This document shows, piece by piece, positions 26,984 through 36,400 of a DNA stretch of 64,000 nucleotides. This DNA is from Prevotella sp. (GTDB lineage: Bacteria > Bacteroidota > Bacteroidia > Bacteroidales > Bacteroidaceae), in assembly GCA_017623155.1 (NCBI GenBank), contig JAGAPR010000021.1:1-64000 (forward strand), read 5' to 3'. Every line of letters begins with the position of its first letter. Within the stretch, counting starts at the first letter, position 1. The notes below the pieces were generated by a model. It ran no database searches. It was not told the DNA's origin and was given only the letters and a program-made list of their open reading frames with translations. The position numbers were made by a program, and so were the translations under genes.

Positions 26984-27274
26984 TTACGCATCCATGAAAT
27001 CCAGTTGGTTTCGTTTGATTACAAGCGGATAACGTTCGGGATGACGGAGGCTTTCTATTTCGAGATCCACGTCAAGGTCCGGCCATTCGATGGCTTCGCG
27101 ACCGCTCATTTGAACATTGAGCACGCTGCGAACGGGAGCGTCTTGCATCCAAGGTATGCGGTTGTACGACAGGAAATAGTCGTGTCCCTGCACAGAAAGC
27201 ATTATACCCTGTGCGTTAATCATCAATACGCTTACCGATGTGTCGGCGGAATTGTTCTGCGAAACTGTCTGCAT
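26984..27274 (-). CDS. DUF2442 domain protein
   Basis: The 96-residue protein contains a DUF2442-type core: VLMINAQGIMLSVQGHDYFLSYNRIPWMQDAP, given here as its ends VLMINAQGIML and SYNRIPWMQDAP. EWPDLDVDLEIESLRHPERYPL follows near residue 63. The family is short, of unknown function, and usually encoded directly after a DUF4160 gene, as here. The frame overlaps the upstream DUF4160 gene by 59 bases; starting at the internal Met 18 would cut this to 8 bases. Such pairs are often listed as possible toxin-antitoxin modules, which the sequence itself does not prove. Confidence 0.75.
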   Translation of the reverse strand: MQTVSQNNSADTSVSVLMINAQGIMLSVQGHDYFLSYNRIPWMQDAPVRSVLNVQMSGREAIEWPDLDVDLEIESLRHPERYPLVIKRNQLDFMDA

Positions 27275-27467
27275 GTTTATCTATTATTTTCTTTATTTCA
27301 TTTAATTTATGTTCAGGAATGCCCGTGTTCTTTGCCAATTCCACGCGCGGATACAACCAAAATTTGGCTTCGTGGCCGTCGTAGAGCACGTGGATGTGCA
27401 TTCGCTCCTCTTCATTGGAGTATATCTTGAATGTATATTCGTTCTCGCGTCTGAATACCGGACTCAT
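27216..27467 (-). CDS. DUF4160 domain protein
   Basis: The 83-residue protein starts MSPVFRRENEYTFKIYSNE and carries the DUF4160 hallmark EERMHIHVLYDGHEAKFWL, with two His residues close together, then a helical tail (HKLNEIKKIIDKHADSF). The function is unknown. It is translated first and overlaps the DUF2442 gene, so the two form a small operon placed between carbohydrate enzyme genes. A TATTTTTG promoter box lies about 20 nt upstream (27495-27488 on the minus strand). Confidence 0.78.
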   Translation of the reverse strand: MSPVFRRENEYTFKIYSNEEERMHIHVLYDGHEAKFWLYPRVELAKNTGIPEHKLNEIKKIIDKHADSFAEQFRRHIGKRIDD

Positions 27468-27487
27468 TATTTCGTTTGCTTTTGGGG

Positions 27488-27495
27488 CAAAAATA
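27488..27495 (-). promoter_or_regulatory. -7 promoter box of the DUF4160-DUF2442 pair
   Basis: The minus strand reads TATTTTTG, matching TAnnTTTG. TTTG elements occur upstream, but at shorter than usual distance. Confidence 0.45.
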
Positions 27496-27570
27496 CAAAA
27501 TCTTTTTCAAACAAAAGACATTTCAGAAGAAATCTTTTACTGTCTGTGGCATTCGGTTGGTGCTTTCTTT

Positions 27571-29571
27571 TCACAGCGTCGGCTCCACGATTTTTATCGT
27601 GCCGTCGGCGTTAAACTCCATTTTGTCGATGCACACCTCGCGGTTATATCCTGCCGCCCAGCCTTTCTTTATGGCCTCGGGGCGTGCAAACCGGTGATAC
27701 ACTATGCGCCAGTCGTCGCTGCCCGGCAGTCGGAGTATGGAGTGATGTCCCGTGCCGAAGATGCCCTTTGCCGGGTTTTGGCTCAGTACCACAGTGCGTT
27801 CCTGTCGTGCCGGTTTGCCGTTTCTCACGAATTCCACCGGCGACTCGCTGATGAGATAACGCACGCGGTAGTTCGCGCTGCGCGTGTCGTTCTCCGACCA
27901 CATGAAGTAGTACAGTCCGTTGCGTTCAAACACGTATGTCCCCTCGTTGTAGTTGTATCTTGTCTTGTCCTTGCGGTCTATCAGCACCTTTGTCGACACG
28001 ATGCTCTTCATGTCCTTGCCCAGTTCCGACACGGCGAGAAAACCGTTGCCCCAGTAGAGATAATACTTTCCTGTTTTCGGGTCTTGAAACACGTCGGGGT
28101 CTATCACCTGTCCGCCTTTCATGCCATCGGGCTTGTTGGCGAGCAGCGGTTTGCCCAGTGCGTCGCGGAACGGTCCCGCGGGGGTGTCGGCCTCTGCCAC
28201 GCCTATTTTGCCTTCGGCGGTGAAGTAATAGTAGTATTTATACTTCTTCTTACTTACCTTTTTCTCTATTATACACGGTGCCCACAGACATTTGTTTGCC
28301 CACTTGCAGTCTTTTTCGAGATCGAAAATCACGCCCTCGTCCGTCCAGTTCTTCAAGTCGGCCGACGAGTAAACCTTTGCATCGTGGTTTTTCCAGCCCT
28401 CGATGCCGTCCGTCGTGGGATATAGATAATATTTTCCCGTCTTCTCGCTGTACAGTATTTCGGGGTCGGCGAACAGTCCGTTTATCACCGGATTGTCGGC
28501 GTTGGGAGCCACGTGCTTGCTTTGCAGTCCGTCCGACCAAGCCTGCAACCGGTCGTATTCCTCTTTTGTCAGTCTCATGAACGAGCCGTGTTGCGGGCCG
28601 TTTACGCCCTCGATGTCCTGCGGATTGCTGAAATTGCGCATATACTTGTCAGCCTTGCAGATGCGGTAGCGTCGCGGATTGGATGAATATTCGATGTATC
28701 CGATGCGCCATGTCGAGTCGCCAGCCAGTTGAAAAGCCGATACCCCCTCGCATTTTTTCTTGCCTTCGAAGTCAATGTAGTCATCGGCCACCGGCTCGCT
28801 CCACGGTCCGGTGAGCGATTTTGCCGTGGCGGTGAACAGTCCCGGCTGTCCGCCCTCTTTCTTTATCATCATGTGATACAGCCCGTCGGCGTCGAGATAG
28901 TTGATGTCGGCGTCGATGGTGGCATATCCCCAGTCGAACAGCAGCCTCGGTTTTGTCAGCGTGGTGAAGCTCTCGTCGGCATACGAGTAGTACATGCGGT
29001 CATATTTCTCCTCGGCCCTGTTCCACAGCGAGTAGTAGATGAAGTATCCGCCGCGTCGCCCGTCGGGCCATTCGTATGTCGGGTCCCAGAATGTTTGCGG
29101 TGCCCACACACGGTTTATCGTGCTCCAATCCTTGTATACATCGGGCGAGTCGGGGTCGCTGAATATGCCGGCCCCTTTGCGGAAATCAAATGTCACCGAC
29201 TTCCAGTTTATCAGGTCGTCGCTTGTCAACAGGTCGATGCCGTAGTTGTCCCATTTTTTGCTCTTTGCCACGCACATGTCTGTCGTCACCATCAGATATC
29301 CCGTGCCGTCGTGCTTGCGGCAGATGTAAGCATCGCGCGTTCCCCCCTCAATGCGCGCATGTTCGGTGGTGTTGAACACCGCGTCGCCGTTTATCAGGTC
29401 GTGGAAGTGCAGTCCGTCGCGGCTCAGCGCGTATGCCGTCCATTCTCCGCGTCCGCTCATGTGGCAGTACAGATAGCCGTAGTCGCCCTTTTGCAGGTTT
29501 TGCGCGGGCGATGCAATCGGAGTCATAGCCACGGCCAGCACCATGCTCCACAGTTTTTTCAGTCTTTTCAT
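27571..29571 (-). CDS. Secreted protein with two GH43 domains
   Basis: The 666-residue protein has a signal peptide (about residues 1-23) and two five-bladed propellers in tandem. The first (about 28-340) has TRDAYICRKHDGTGYLMVTTD, ATIDADINYLDADGLY and KKCEGVSAFQL, placing Asp, Asp and Glu at the usual catalytic spots. The second (about 365-660) begins NPVINGLFADPEILYSEKTG, with the base Asp, and has DPDVFQDPKTGKYYLYWG and NYNEGTYVFERNGLYYFMW with the candidate acid Glu. Such tandem proteins are known among arabinan- or galactan-degrading Bacteroides enzymes. It likely trims side chains of rhamnogalacturonan I. It faces left, opposite to the PL11 and GH2 genes, and begins just inside the right repeat. 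Confidence 0.85.
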   Translation of the reverse strand: MKRLKKLWSMVLAVAMTPIASPAQNLQKGDYGYLYCHMSGRGEWTAYALSRDGLHFHDLINGDAVFNTTEHARIEGGTRDAYICRKHDGTGYLMVTTDMCVAKSKKWDNYGIDLLTSDDLINWKSVTFDFRKGAGIFSDPDSPDVYKDWSTINRVWAPQTFWDPTYEWPDGRRGGYFIYYSLWNRAEEKYDRMYYSYADESFTTLTKPRLLFDWGYATIDADINYLDADGLYHMMIKKEGGQPGLFTATAKSLTGPWSEPVADDYIDFEGKKKCEGVSAFQLAGDSTWRIGYIEYSSNPRRYRICKADKYMRNFSNPQDIEGVNGPQHGSFMRLTKEEYDRLQAWSDGLQSKHVAPNADNPVINGLFADPEILYSEKTGKYYLYPTTDGIEGWKNHDAKVYSSADLKNWTDEGVIFDLEKDCKWANKCLWAPCIIEKKVSKKKYKYYYYFTAEGKIGVAEADTPAGPFRDALGKPLLANKPDGMKGGQVIDPDVFQDPKTGKYYLYWGNGFLAVSELGKDMKSIVSTKVLIDRKDKTRYNYNEGTYVFERNGLYYFMWSENDTRSANYRVRYLISESPVEFVRNGKPARQERTVVLSQNPAKGIFGTGHHSILRLPGSDDWRIVYHRFARPEAIKKGWAAGYNREVCIDKMEFNADGTIKIVEPTL

Positions 29572-29607
29572 TGTCAGTGGTTATTATTATCCGGATTATG
29601 TATTTTG

Positions 29608-29615
29608 CAAAGATA
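29608..29615 (-). promoter_or_regulatory. -7 promoter box of the double-GH43 gene
   Basis: The minus strand reads TATCTTTG, an exact TAnnTTTG match, 37 nt before the start. The -33 region has no clear TTTG. Between here and 29838 I see only AT-rich tandem stretches (TTTGAATTATGAA type) and a short CCTCCCC/GGGAGG hairpin. Confidence 0.55.
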
Positions 29616-29837
29616 GGAAAATAATTTTGAATTATGAATTTTGAATTATGAATTATTCTCGCTTCGCTGCGATGTTGATTTATTGAATTTTGAATAATTA
29701 TCTGTAGCTCAACCCGACCTCCCCAACGGGAGGAGATGGAAAGGTGAGTGGTGAATGAAGAGTTATGATTACATTATGTATTTATAATTTAAGCTACCAA
29801 CTTAGAATTTATAATTCACAACCAAATGTTAATGTAT

Positions 29838-30458
29838 ATTAAACATATTAACATCTCTGATATTATATTTACAAAATAAGGCCTCATAATTGCGTTCTTT
29901 TCAAAAAATAATTTCCTCGGCGAAAAAAACGCATTTTCAGAGCATTTTGCGTAAAATATTGTCTGACAGCCTGTTACCTACAAAACCTACCGCCCCTACG
30001 CCCCCTACAACCCCTCCTCATTTCCAATTAGGCCGTAATTGCATTCCAATTAGGCCGTAATTGGAACGCAATAAGGCCGTAAATGCAATGCAATTACGGC
30101 CTTATTGCAGAGCAAAAACACCCGAAAAACATGCCCAAACCTGAATAATTGCATCTCAACCCCGAAATAATGACACGGAAATGTTAATTTAAATTCTCGG
30201 CTTTTTCTAAACGGTGACTTCAAGTTGCACTTTTTACGTTTAACAATTGTCTTGCGGTTTTTACAATATTTAAAGATAGAAGGCAGTTTAAAAGGTAAAA
30301 AAGTAAAAAGGTAGAAAGGTAAAAAAGGCTGCGCTTAGAAACACGCCGCACGGTTTTTACCTTTTTACTTTTTTACCTTTTTACTTTTTTACCTTTCTAC
30401 CTTTTTACTTTTTTACCTTTAAATAATTCTTATTCTTCATTTATTTTATTACTTTTGT
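29838..30458 (-). repeat. Large inverted repeat, right copy (about 0.62 kb)
   Basis: Reverse complement of the stretch at 19428-20005. The TTACGGCC/CCTAATTGG palindromes lie at about 30028-30110. The octamer hairpin has arms at 30291-30326 and 30353-30420 around the same GC-rich loop as in the left copy; the outer arm is about twice as long as the matching arm on the left. The homology runs on through AAATAATTCTTATTCTTCAT to the promoter box of the next gene. No open frame of its own is seen. Confidence 0.85.
30450..30457 (+). promoter_or_regulatory. -7 promoter box at the outer end of the right repeat
   Basis: TACTTTTG matches TAnnTTTG, 24 nt before the start at 30482. Its place relative to the repeat is the same as that of TACCTTTG in the left copy. 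Confidence 0.6.
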
Positions 30459-30481
30459 CTTAAATTATTAATACATATAAT

Positions 30482-33223
30482 ATGGTGCGACGTTATTTCA
30501 AAATAATACTCCTGTCGGTTTTTGTGGTGTTTCAGTCTGTTGCCGTGTCGGCATCTGAAAAACTTGACGGCATACGCCGGGCTTTGGAGGCATCTTCCGT
30601 GAGCCGGTTGCAGGAGAAAGTATATCTGCACACCGACAATACATGCTATTTCATCGGCGATACGCTTTGGTATAAAGCATACGTGGTGGGTGCGGGCGAC
30701 CTGCGCCCCACCACGATGAGCCGCATACTGTATGTCGAACTGCTCACTCCCGACGGCCTTGTGGCCGAGCGCCAGAGCGTCATTGTGAGCGCGAATGGTT
30801 TTACGTGTGGAAACTTCGCGCTTCAAGACACACTCTACTCTGGATATTACGAGCTGCGGGCGTACACCCGTTGGATGCTCAATTTCAACGTGGCGGAGCA
30901 TGACTATACGAAAGACGACGCACATTATTTCTATAACAACAAGATGGCGGCCGACTATTTCCGCCACTGGGAGGGACTTTACTCGCGGGTGTTGCCCGTT
31001 TATGAGCGTCCCGACTCGGCAGGCAACTATGCAGGGAAATGGATGGTCAGCCGCCATAAGCAACGCATTGCCAAAGCCGTCAGGCCGGGGTTGCGCGCCG
31101 CGTTCTATCCCGAAGGCGGTGCGATGACGGTGGGCGTGCCCTGTCGTGTGGCGTTCGAGGTTACCGACGAGCAGGGCGCGGCGGTAGATATAAAAGGTGT
31201 TGTCGCGGGCGACGGCGTGAAAACAACCGACATTGCCACCACATACATGGGGCGCGGAGCGTTCACCGTCACCCCGACGGTGCGGCGTCTCAGAGCGTCT
31301 TTCACGTGGAAAGGCCGCGACTATTCGTTCGAGTTGCCCGCTGCCGAGCCTGCGGGAGCCACCGTCCGCCTGTCGGGGCGCAGCGTGGATATCTCGTCGG
31401 CAGGACTGCCGGCCGGCGACTACGGTCTGTCGGTGCTCTGCCGCGGCGTGCTCCGACATTTCACCACCGTCAGTCTCGACGTTTCGGGGCGCGCGTCGAT
31501 TACCCTTCCCGCCGGTCTTCCGGCCGGAGTGAACGACCTTACGCTGTTCGACGAGAGCGGCCGAATACTTGCCGACCGCCTTTTCTTCGTGCGCCCGACA
31601 GCCGGAGACGTGTCGAAAATCACGCTCGGCGGAAATGTCAAGGCCGAATATTCGCCATACGAAGAGATAAACCTTGACCTCGTCTGCGGAGATTCCGTAG
31701 GCTTGCTGCCCGTGTCTGTATCGGTGAGAGACGCCCGCACTGACGAACCGACATACGACAACGGCAACATAATGACCGACATGCTGCTCGGAAGCGAGCT
31801 TCGCGGCTTTGTGGCCAATCCCTCATATTATTTTGAAAAGGCCGATGCAGGGCACGATGCCGCCCTCGACCTGCTCATGATGGTGCAAGGCTGGCGGCGG
31901 TATAAATGGAGCGAGCACGCCGATACCGTGCCTGCCCGGTTGCGTTACACGCCCGAGACGGCGCTTACCGTGGAGGGCAGCGTGCACAAAACGCTCGGCG
32001 TGTATGACGTGGAAAACGGAGAGGTATACTATTGGCGGACAGGACAATTCATGACAGGAATAGTTGTCGAGCCGGAAGAAAGCGTGCCGCACAGAGTCTT
32101 TGAGTTGGGTAATATAGCCCGGGTGAACAGCCATCTTGGCGTTAATCATCCCGACTTGAAGAAAGAAGTGACGGTGGAAGCCGAGATAATATTCGGTGAC
32201 GAAGTGCTCGGAAATACGCAGCTTACGCACGACGGTGGCCGCTATCTGTTCGAACTGCCGCCGTATTACGGTGAGGCGGTGTTGAAAATGACAGCCTACA
32301 AAGAGAAAGACTCGCTCAAACGCGGCATGCAAACCCGGAAAGGAACACAGCATCTTTATGAGACTGCCATGCCCGATTACTATGTGAAGCGCGACCTCTT
32401 CTTCCCGCGATATGCCGACAAGTATGACTACTACCGGATAAACAAACCCGAGAGCGAATTGGAAAAATCCTTGTTTGGCGGAGTTGCCGACTCGCTCCTT
32501 TCCATGGAGCGCGACATACACAGGCTGCAAGACGTGAACGTGAGCGGTCGCCGGCGCGGCAAAAGGGGAGTAGACTACGACCAACCGGCGTATGTCATCG
32601 ACGCATACACACTGTATAACACCGTCACCGACTACGGACTGAGCTACGGACAGTTCGACCGACGGATGTTTCCCGTGCAGGTGGCGCGCCTGCTTTACGG
32701 CAACATGGGGCGCACAAACAGGTTTAACGTAGACTCGCGGGTAGACAGATACACATATTACAGAAGCTATGTTCCCGACACGGCGAATGCCGGCAAGATA
32801 TGGGAAAACCGCAATGAGGACGATTTGCTGAACGAACTGAGCCTGCGGCGGCTGAACGAGGTGAGAGTGTTTACAGACTATGAGCCTCGCAATGAGGACG
32901 CCTTTACGGAGCAAGACCATTACAATGCTGACGTGACGGTGGAGATGGTGCCGTTTGAGGAAGGTGTGGTGCAGCCCACATTCCGCGACCGACATATCAT
33001 GCTGCCCGGACTGAACGAGCCTGCCGACTTCTATAATCCCGATTACAGCGGTGCTCATCCCGCCGGGCCGACTGATTTCCGGCGCACGCTTTACTGGAAT
33101 CCCAACGCACGGCCAGATGCCGGCGGACACCTGAAATTGCGGTTGTTCAACAACAGCGGAAGCACGGCGGTGAAAATATCTGTGGCAGGAATTACGGCCG
33201 ACGGAAGGTTTGTGGTTTATTGA
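30482..33223 (+). CDS. Large exported MG2-like (macroglobulin-type) protein of unknown function
   Basis: The 913-residue protein has a signal peptide (about residues 1-25). A domain resembling MG2 of alpha-2-macroglobulin follows: LQEKVYLHTDNTCYFIGDTLWYKAYVV near 40-66, shown here by its core YLHTDNTCYFIGDTLWYKAY. Several beta-sandwich repeats follow (about 190-400). Near 660-690 comes a segment LQDVNVSGRRRGKRGVDYD, like the link to a TonB-plug-type region seen in related Bacteroidales proteins. The thioester motif of true macroglobulins is absent. Such proteins are frequent in Bacteroidales and are listed only as MG2 or regulatory-like; location is probably periplasm or outer membrane. No enzyme function is claimed. 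Confidence 0.65.
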   Translation: MVRRYFKIILLSVFVVFQSVAVSASEKLDGIRRALEASSVSRLQEKVYLHTDNTCYFIGDTLWYKAYVVGAGDLRPTTMSRILYVELLTPDGLVAERQSVIVSANGFTCGNFALQDTLYSGYYELRAYTRWMLNFNVAEHDYTKDDAHYFYNNKMAADYFRHWEGLYSRVLPVYERPDSAGNYAGKWMVSRHKQRIAKAVRPGLRAAFYPEGGAMTVGVPCRVAFEVTDEQGAAVDIKGVVAGDGVKTTDIATTYMGRGAFTVTPTVRRLRASFTWKGRDYSFELPAAEPAGATVRLSGRSVDISSAGLPAGDYGLSVLCRGVLRHFTTVSLDVSGRASITLPAGLPAGVNDLTLFDESGRILADRLFFVRPTAGDVSKITLGGNVKAEYSPYEEINLDLVCGDSVGLLPVSVSVRDARTDEPTYDNGNIMTDMLLGSELRGFVANPSYYFEKADAGHDAALDLLMMVQGWRRYKWSEHADTVPARLRYTPETALTVEGSVHKTLGVYDVENGEVYYWRTGQFMTGIVVEPEESVPHRVFELGNIARVNSHLGVNHPDLKKEVTVEAEIIFGDEVLGNTQLTHDGGRYLFELPPYYGEAVLKMTAYKEKDSLKRGMQTRKGTQHLYETAMPDYYVKRDLFFPRYADKYDYYRINKPESELEKSLFGGVADSLLSMERDIHRLQDVNVSGRRRGKRGVDYDQPAYVIDAYTLYNTVTDYGLSYGQFDRRMFPVQVARLLYGNMGRTNRFNVDSRVDRYTYYRSYVPDTANAGKIWENRNEDDLLNELSLRRLNEVRVFTDYEPRNEDAFTEQDHYNADVTVEMVPFEEGVVQPTFRDRHIMLPGLNEPADFYNPDYSGAHPAGPTDFRRTLYWNPNARPDAGGHLKLRLFNNSGSTAVKISVAGITADGRFVVY

Positions 33224-33294
33224 AATAATGACTTTTTTTGATTGCGAATAAACAAAAAACGATAAAAAACACACCTGTTTTAAAATAAAATACT

Positions 33295-33302
33295 TAAATT
33301 TG
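33295..33302 (+). promoter_or_regulatory. -7 promoter box before the large PL11 gene
   Basis: TAAATTTG matches TAnnTTTG. The leader would be about 115 nt, longer than for neighbours. Confidence 0.5.
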
Positions 33303-33421
33303 CCGAATGATAGTGTGGCATCAGTCATGCAGTGGCGGCATGTCGTCACCATGACATGGAGTTTGCGCCCATATCATGCTTAAAATCTTGACAATAAATA
33401 TATTAACTAACCAACAATAAA

Positions 33422-36400
33422 ATGAGGAAAAAACTATTTCTGTTACTTTCGCTCGGCATGGCGTTTGCCGGCGCTTGGGCACAGCGCGCTACCGATGTGG
33501 TAGACCGCGGCCTCGTTGCCGTGAAATACATCGGCGGCGTTTATTGCAGTTGGCGTATTCCGGCAGAGGAATATTATGATGTCACATATAATATATATCG
33601 TGACGGAACGAAGATTAATGATACTCCGCTTACGGTGTCAAACTATCGTGACGACAACGGAACAAGTACCAGCAAGTATACTGTGGAGGCTGTCGTGCGC
33701 GGCAAAGCGCAGGGACAGTGCGACCCGGTGAAGCCGTGGAGCAACAATTATCTCGAAGTGAGGATGAACCACGGCAACCTTACGAGTACCTATATACCCA
33801 ATGACGCATGTGTGGCCGATGTCGACGGAGACGGCCAAATGGAAATCTTGTTGAAGTTCGACAACCAAAGCGACGCGGCAAAGTCTTATCCGAAAGGCGG
33901 AAATAACGGCGAGTATGCCATCATCGAAGTATATAAACTCGACGGCACGAAGCTGTGGTGGGTAGATCTCGGACCTAATATGGGCGATTTCCAGAACAAT
34001 GAGAACAACATCGTGGCATACGACTGGGACGGTGACGGAAAGGCCGAAGCCGTGATGCGCGCAGCCGACGGCACGACAATACACATGGCCGACGGCACCA
34101 CACAGGTTATCGGTGACAAGTCGAAGAATTACCGTGCCGCCACAAACACGGGCCAATGGTTTATCCATGAAGGTGCAGAGTTCCTGCTTTATCTCAACGG
34201 AGCCACGGGAAAGCCGTATCAGGTGATGGAATATCCGTTGAAGAGACTTGAAGACGGAGAGACAAACCTGCAAGCCGCATGGGGCGACGGATACGGTCAC
34301 CGCTCGTCAAAATACTTCTTCGGTGCGCCCGTGCTCGACGGCCGTAAGGCAAGCATATTCCTTGCCCGCGGTATTTACACGCAGCATAAGATGATTGCTT
34401 ACGACGTAAATCCCGCCACACACGAGCTTACAGTGCGCTGGCGTTGGAATTGCAATACGGCCGGTTCGCCGTGGTACGGACAGGGTTATCACAATTACGG
34501 AATAGCCGATGTCGACTGGGACGGCCGCGATGAGATCGTGTTCGGCTCGATGGTTATCGACGATAATGGCAAAGGACTGTCTACAACCGGACTCGGACAT
34601 GGTGACGCCCAGCATTGCAGCGACTTCGACCCGTACAATCACGGACAGGAAATATTTGCCTGCAACGAAGACCGGCCGGGCAACAACTTCCGCGATGCCA
34701 CTACATCAAAGATTTATTATCGTTTCTCGTCAAACGATGACGACGGTCGTGCCATCATGGGTAATTTCAGCAACAGCTATCCCGGCGCGCAGGGAACATC
34801 CGCTCGCGACGGCTCGCTGATAAGCTCTGTCTCTCATGCAGCCATCCCCGGAGGCTCGAAAGCCGACATAGCGCAGAACATGCGCATCTATTGGGACGGC
34901 GATTTGTGCTCGGAGACGTTTAATTACGTGAACGGGAAAAACACCAACGGAGCCATATATAAACCCGGCAAGGGAGTGATTGCCACGCTCGGCGGCAGTA
35001 TGACAAACAACGATACGAAAGGAACACCGTGTTTCCAAGGCGATATTTTCGGCGACTGGCGCGAGGAGGTTATCATGCGCACACAGTCGAATAATATCAG
35101 AATATACACCACGGACGTGAAAACAAACTGGCGCAACTATTCTTTGTGGCACGACCATCAGTATCGTCAGGCAATGGTATGGCAGATGTGCGGTTACAAC
35201 CAGCCGCCTCACACAAGCTACTTCCTCGGCGAGATGGAAGGCATTACTGTGGCACCCGCTCCGCTGACTATGACCGGCAGAACGGAGATTAAGAACGGTG
35301 CGACAATAGGTAGCGGCGAGGCCGACAAACATATCATAATGTGCGAGACGGGCGATATGACCGTGGCCGTGAGCAACGGAGCAGCCCCCTATATCTTCAC
35401 AGATAATGCTCCGACATGGGTTCAGGGTAATGACGACAACAATAAGATTGTGACAACAGAGTATACCCACACACTTACGGGCGGTGCTTTCACCGGCGAG
35501 ATGAGACTCGTGAAGCAGGGCGACGGCACGTTGAGACTTCCTAATGTCACACAGACATACACCGGCGAGACAAGTGTATGGGCGGGAACGCTCGCTTTCG
35601 ACGGCACAATGCAGTCGAGCCGCGTATGGCTCAACCGTCATTCGACACTCGTGTCAGACGGCGGAAAGTTCTTGAAAGGTATCAAGGCCGACTATAACGC
35701 CACGATAATACCGGGTGGAAAAGACAAGAAAGGAACGATAGAGACTGACTCGCTGTGGCTTAACTTCGGCTCGGTAGTGCTCTTCGATATTTACGGTGAG
35801 GATGTGACGGCCGACGTTGTGAAAGCCAAGACACTGACAATAGAGAAGAAAGACTGGGCAAACGGTCCGACATATTCCACTCCGGTGTTCCGTTTCGTGA
35901 AGCATTTGGCCGCAGGTGCTGACAACATAGCCAACGGACGCTATCTCATCGGCGAGATAGCGAAAATCGAAGGCAGCATAAGCGACATAAAGATAGAGGG
36001 ACTCAACAGTCAGAAAGCGACCTTGGTACATGAAAGCGGCAAGCTATATGTCGTTATCGAGAACTATGTCGCAGGCGATGTGACATGGGTCGGAAACGTA
36101 GACGGCGTTTGGAATGTCGACGAAACACCTAATTTCGTGGAGAAAGGTTCAGGCGTGGAACGTTCGTTCGTGCCCGGCGACAATGTCATTTTCGACGACA
36201 ACGCACAGTCGGAAACAATCACCGTGCAGGGAACGGTGGCTCCGAAGAGCATCGTTTTCGCCAATGAGACAAAGACGCTCACCCTTAACGGCGACAGCAT
36301 CGTGGGCGAGGGAACGGTGACAAAGACCGGTGCGGCCAATGTAAATATTAATAATGTGAACTGTGTGGGCAACACAACGATATCAGCCGGAAAGATTACC

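Noticed and set aside
19428..30458. Composite transposon with insertion sequences at the ends
   Set aside because: The repeats contain no transposase frame and no recognisable IS termini or target duplication.
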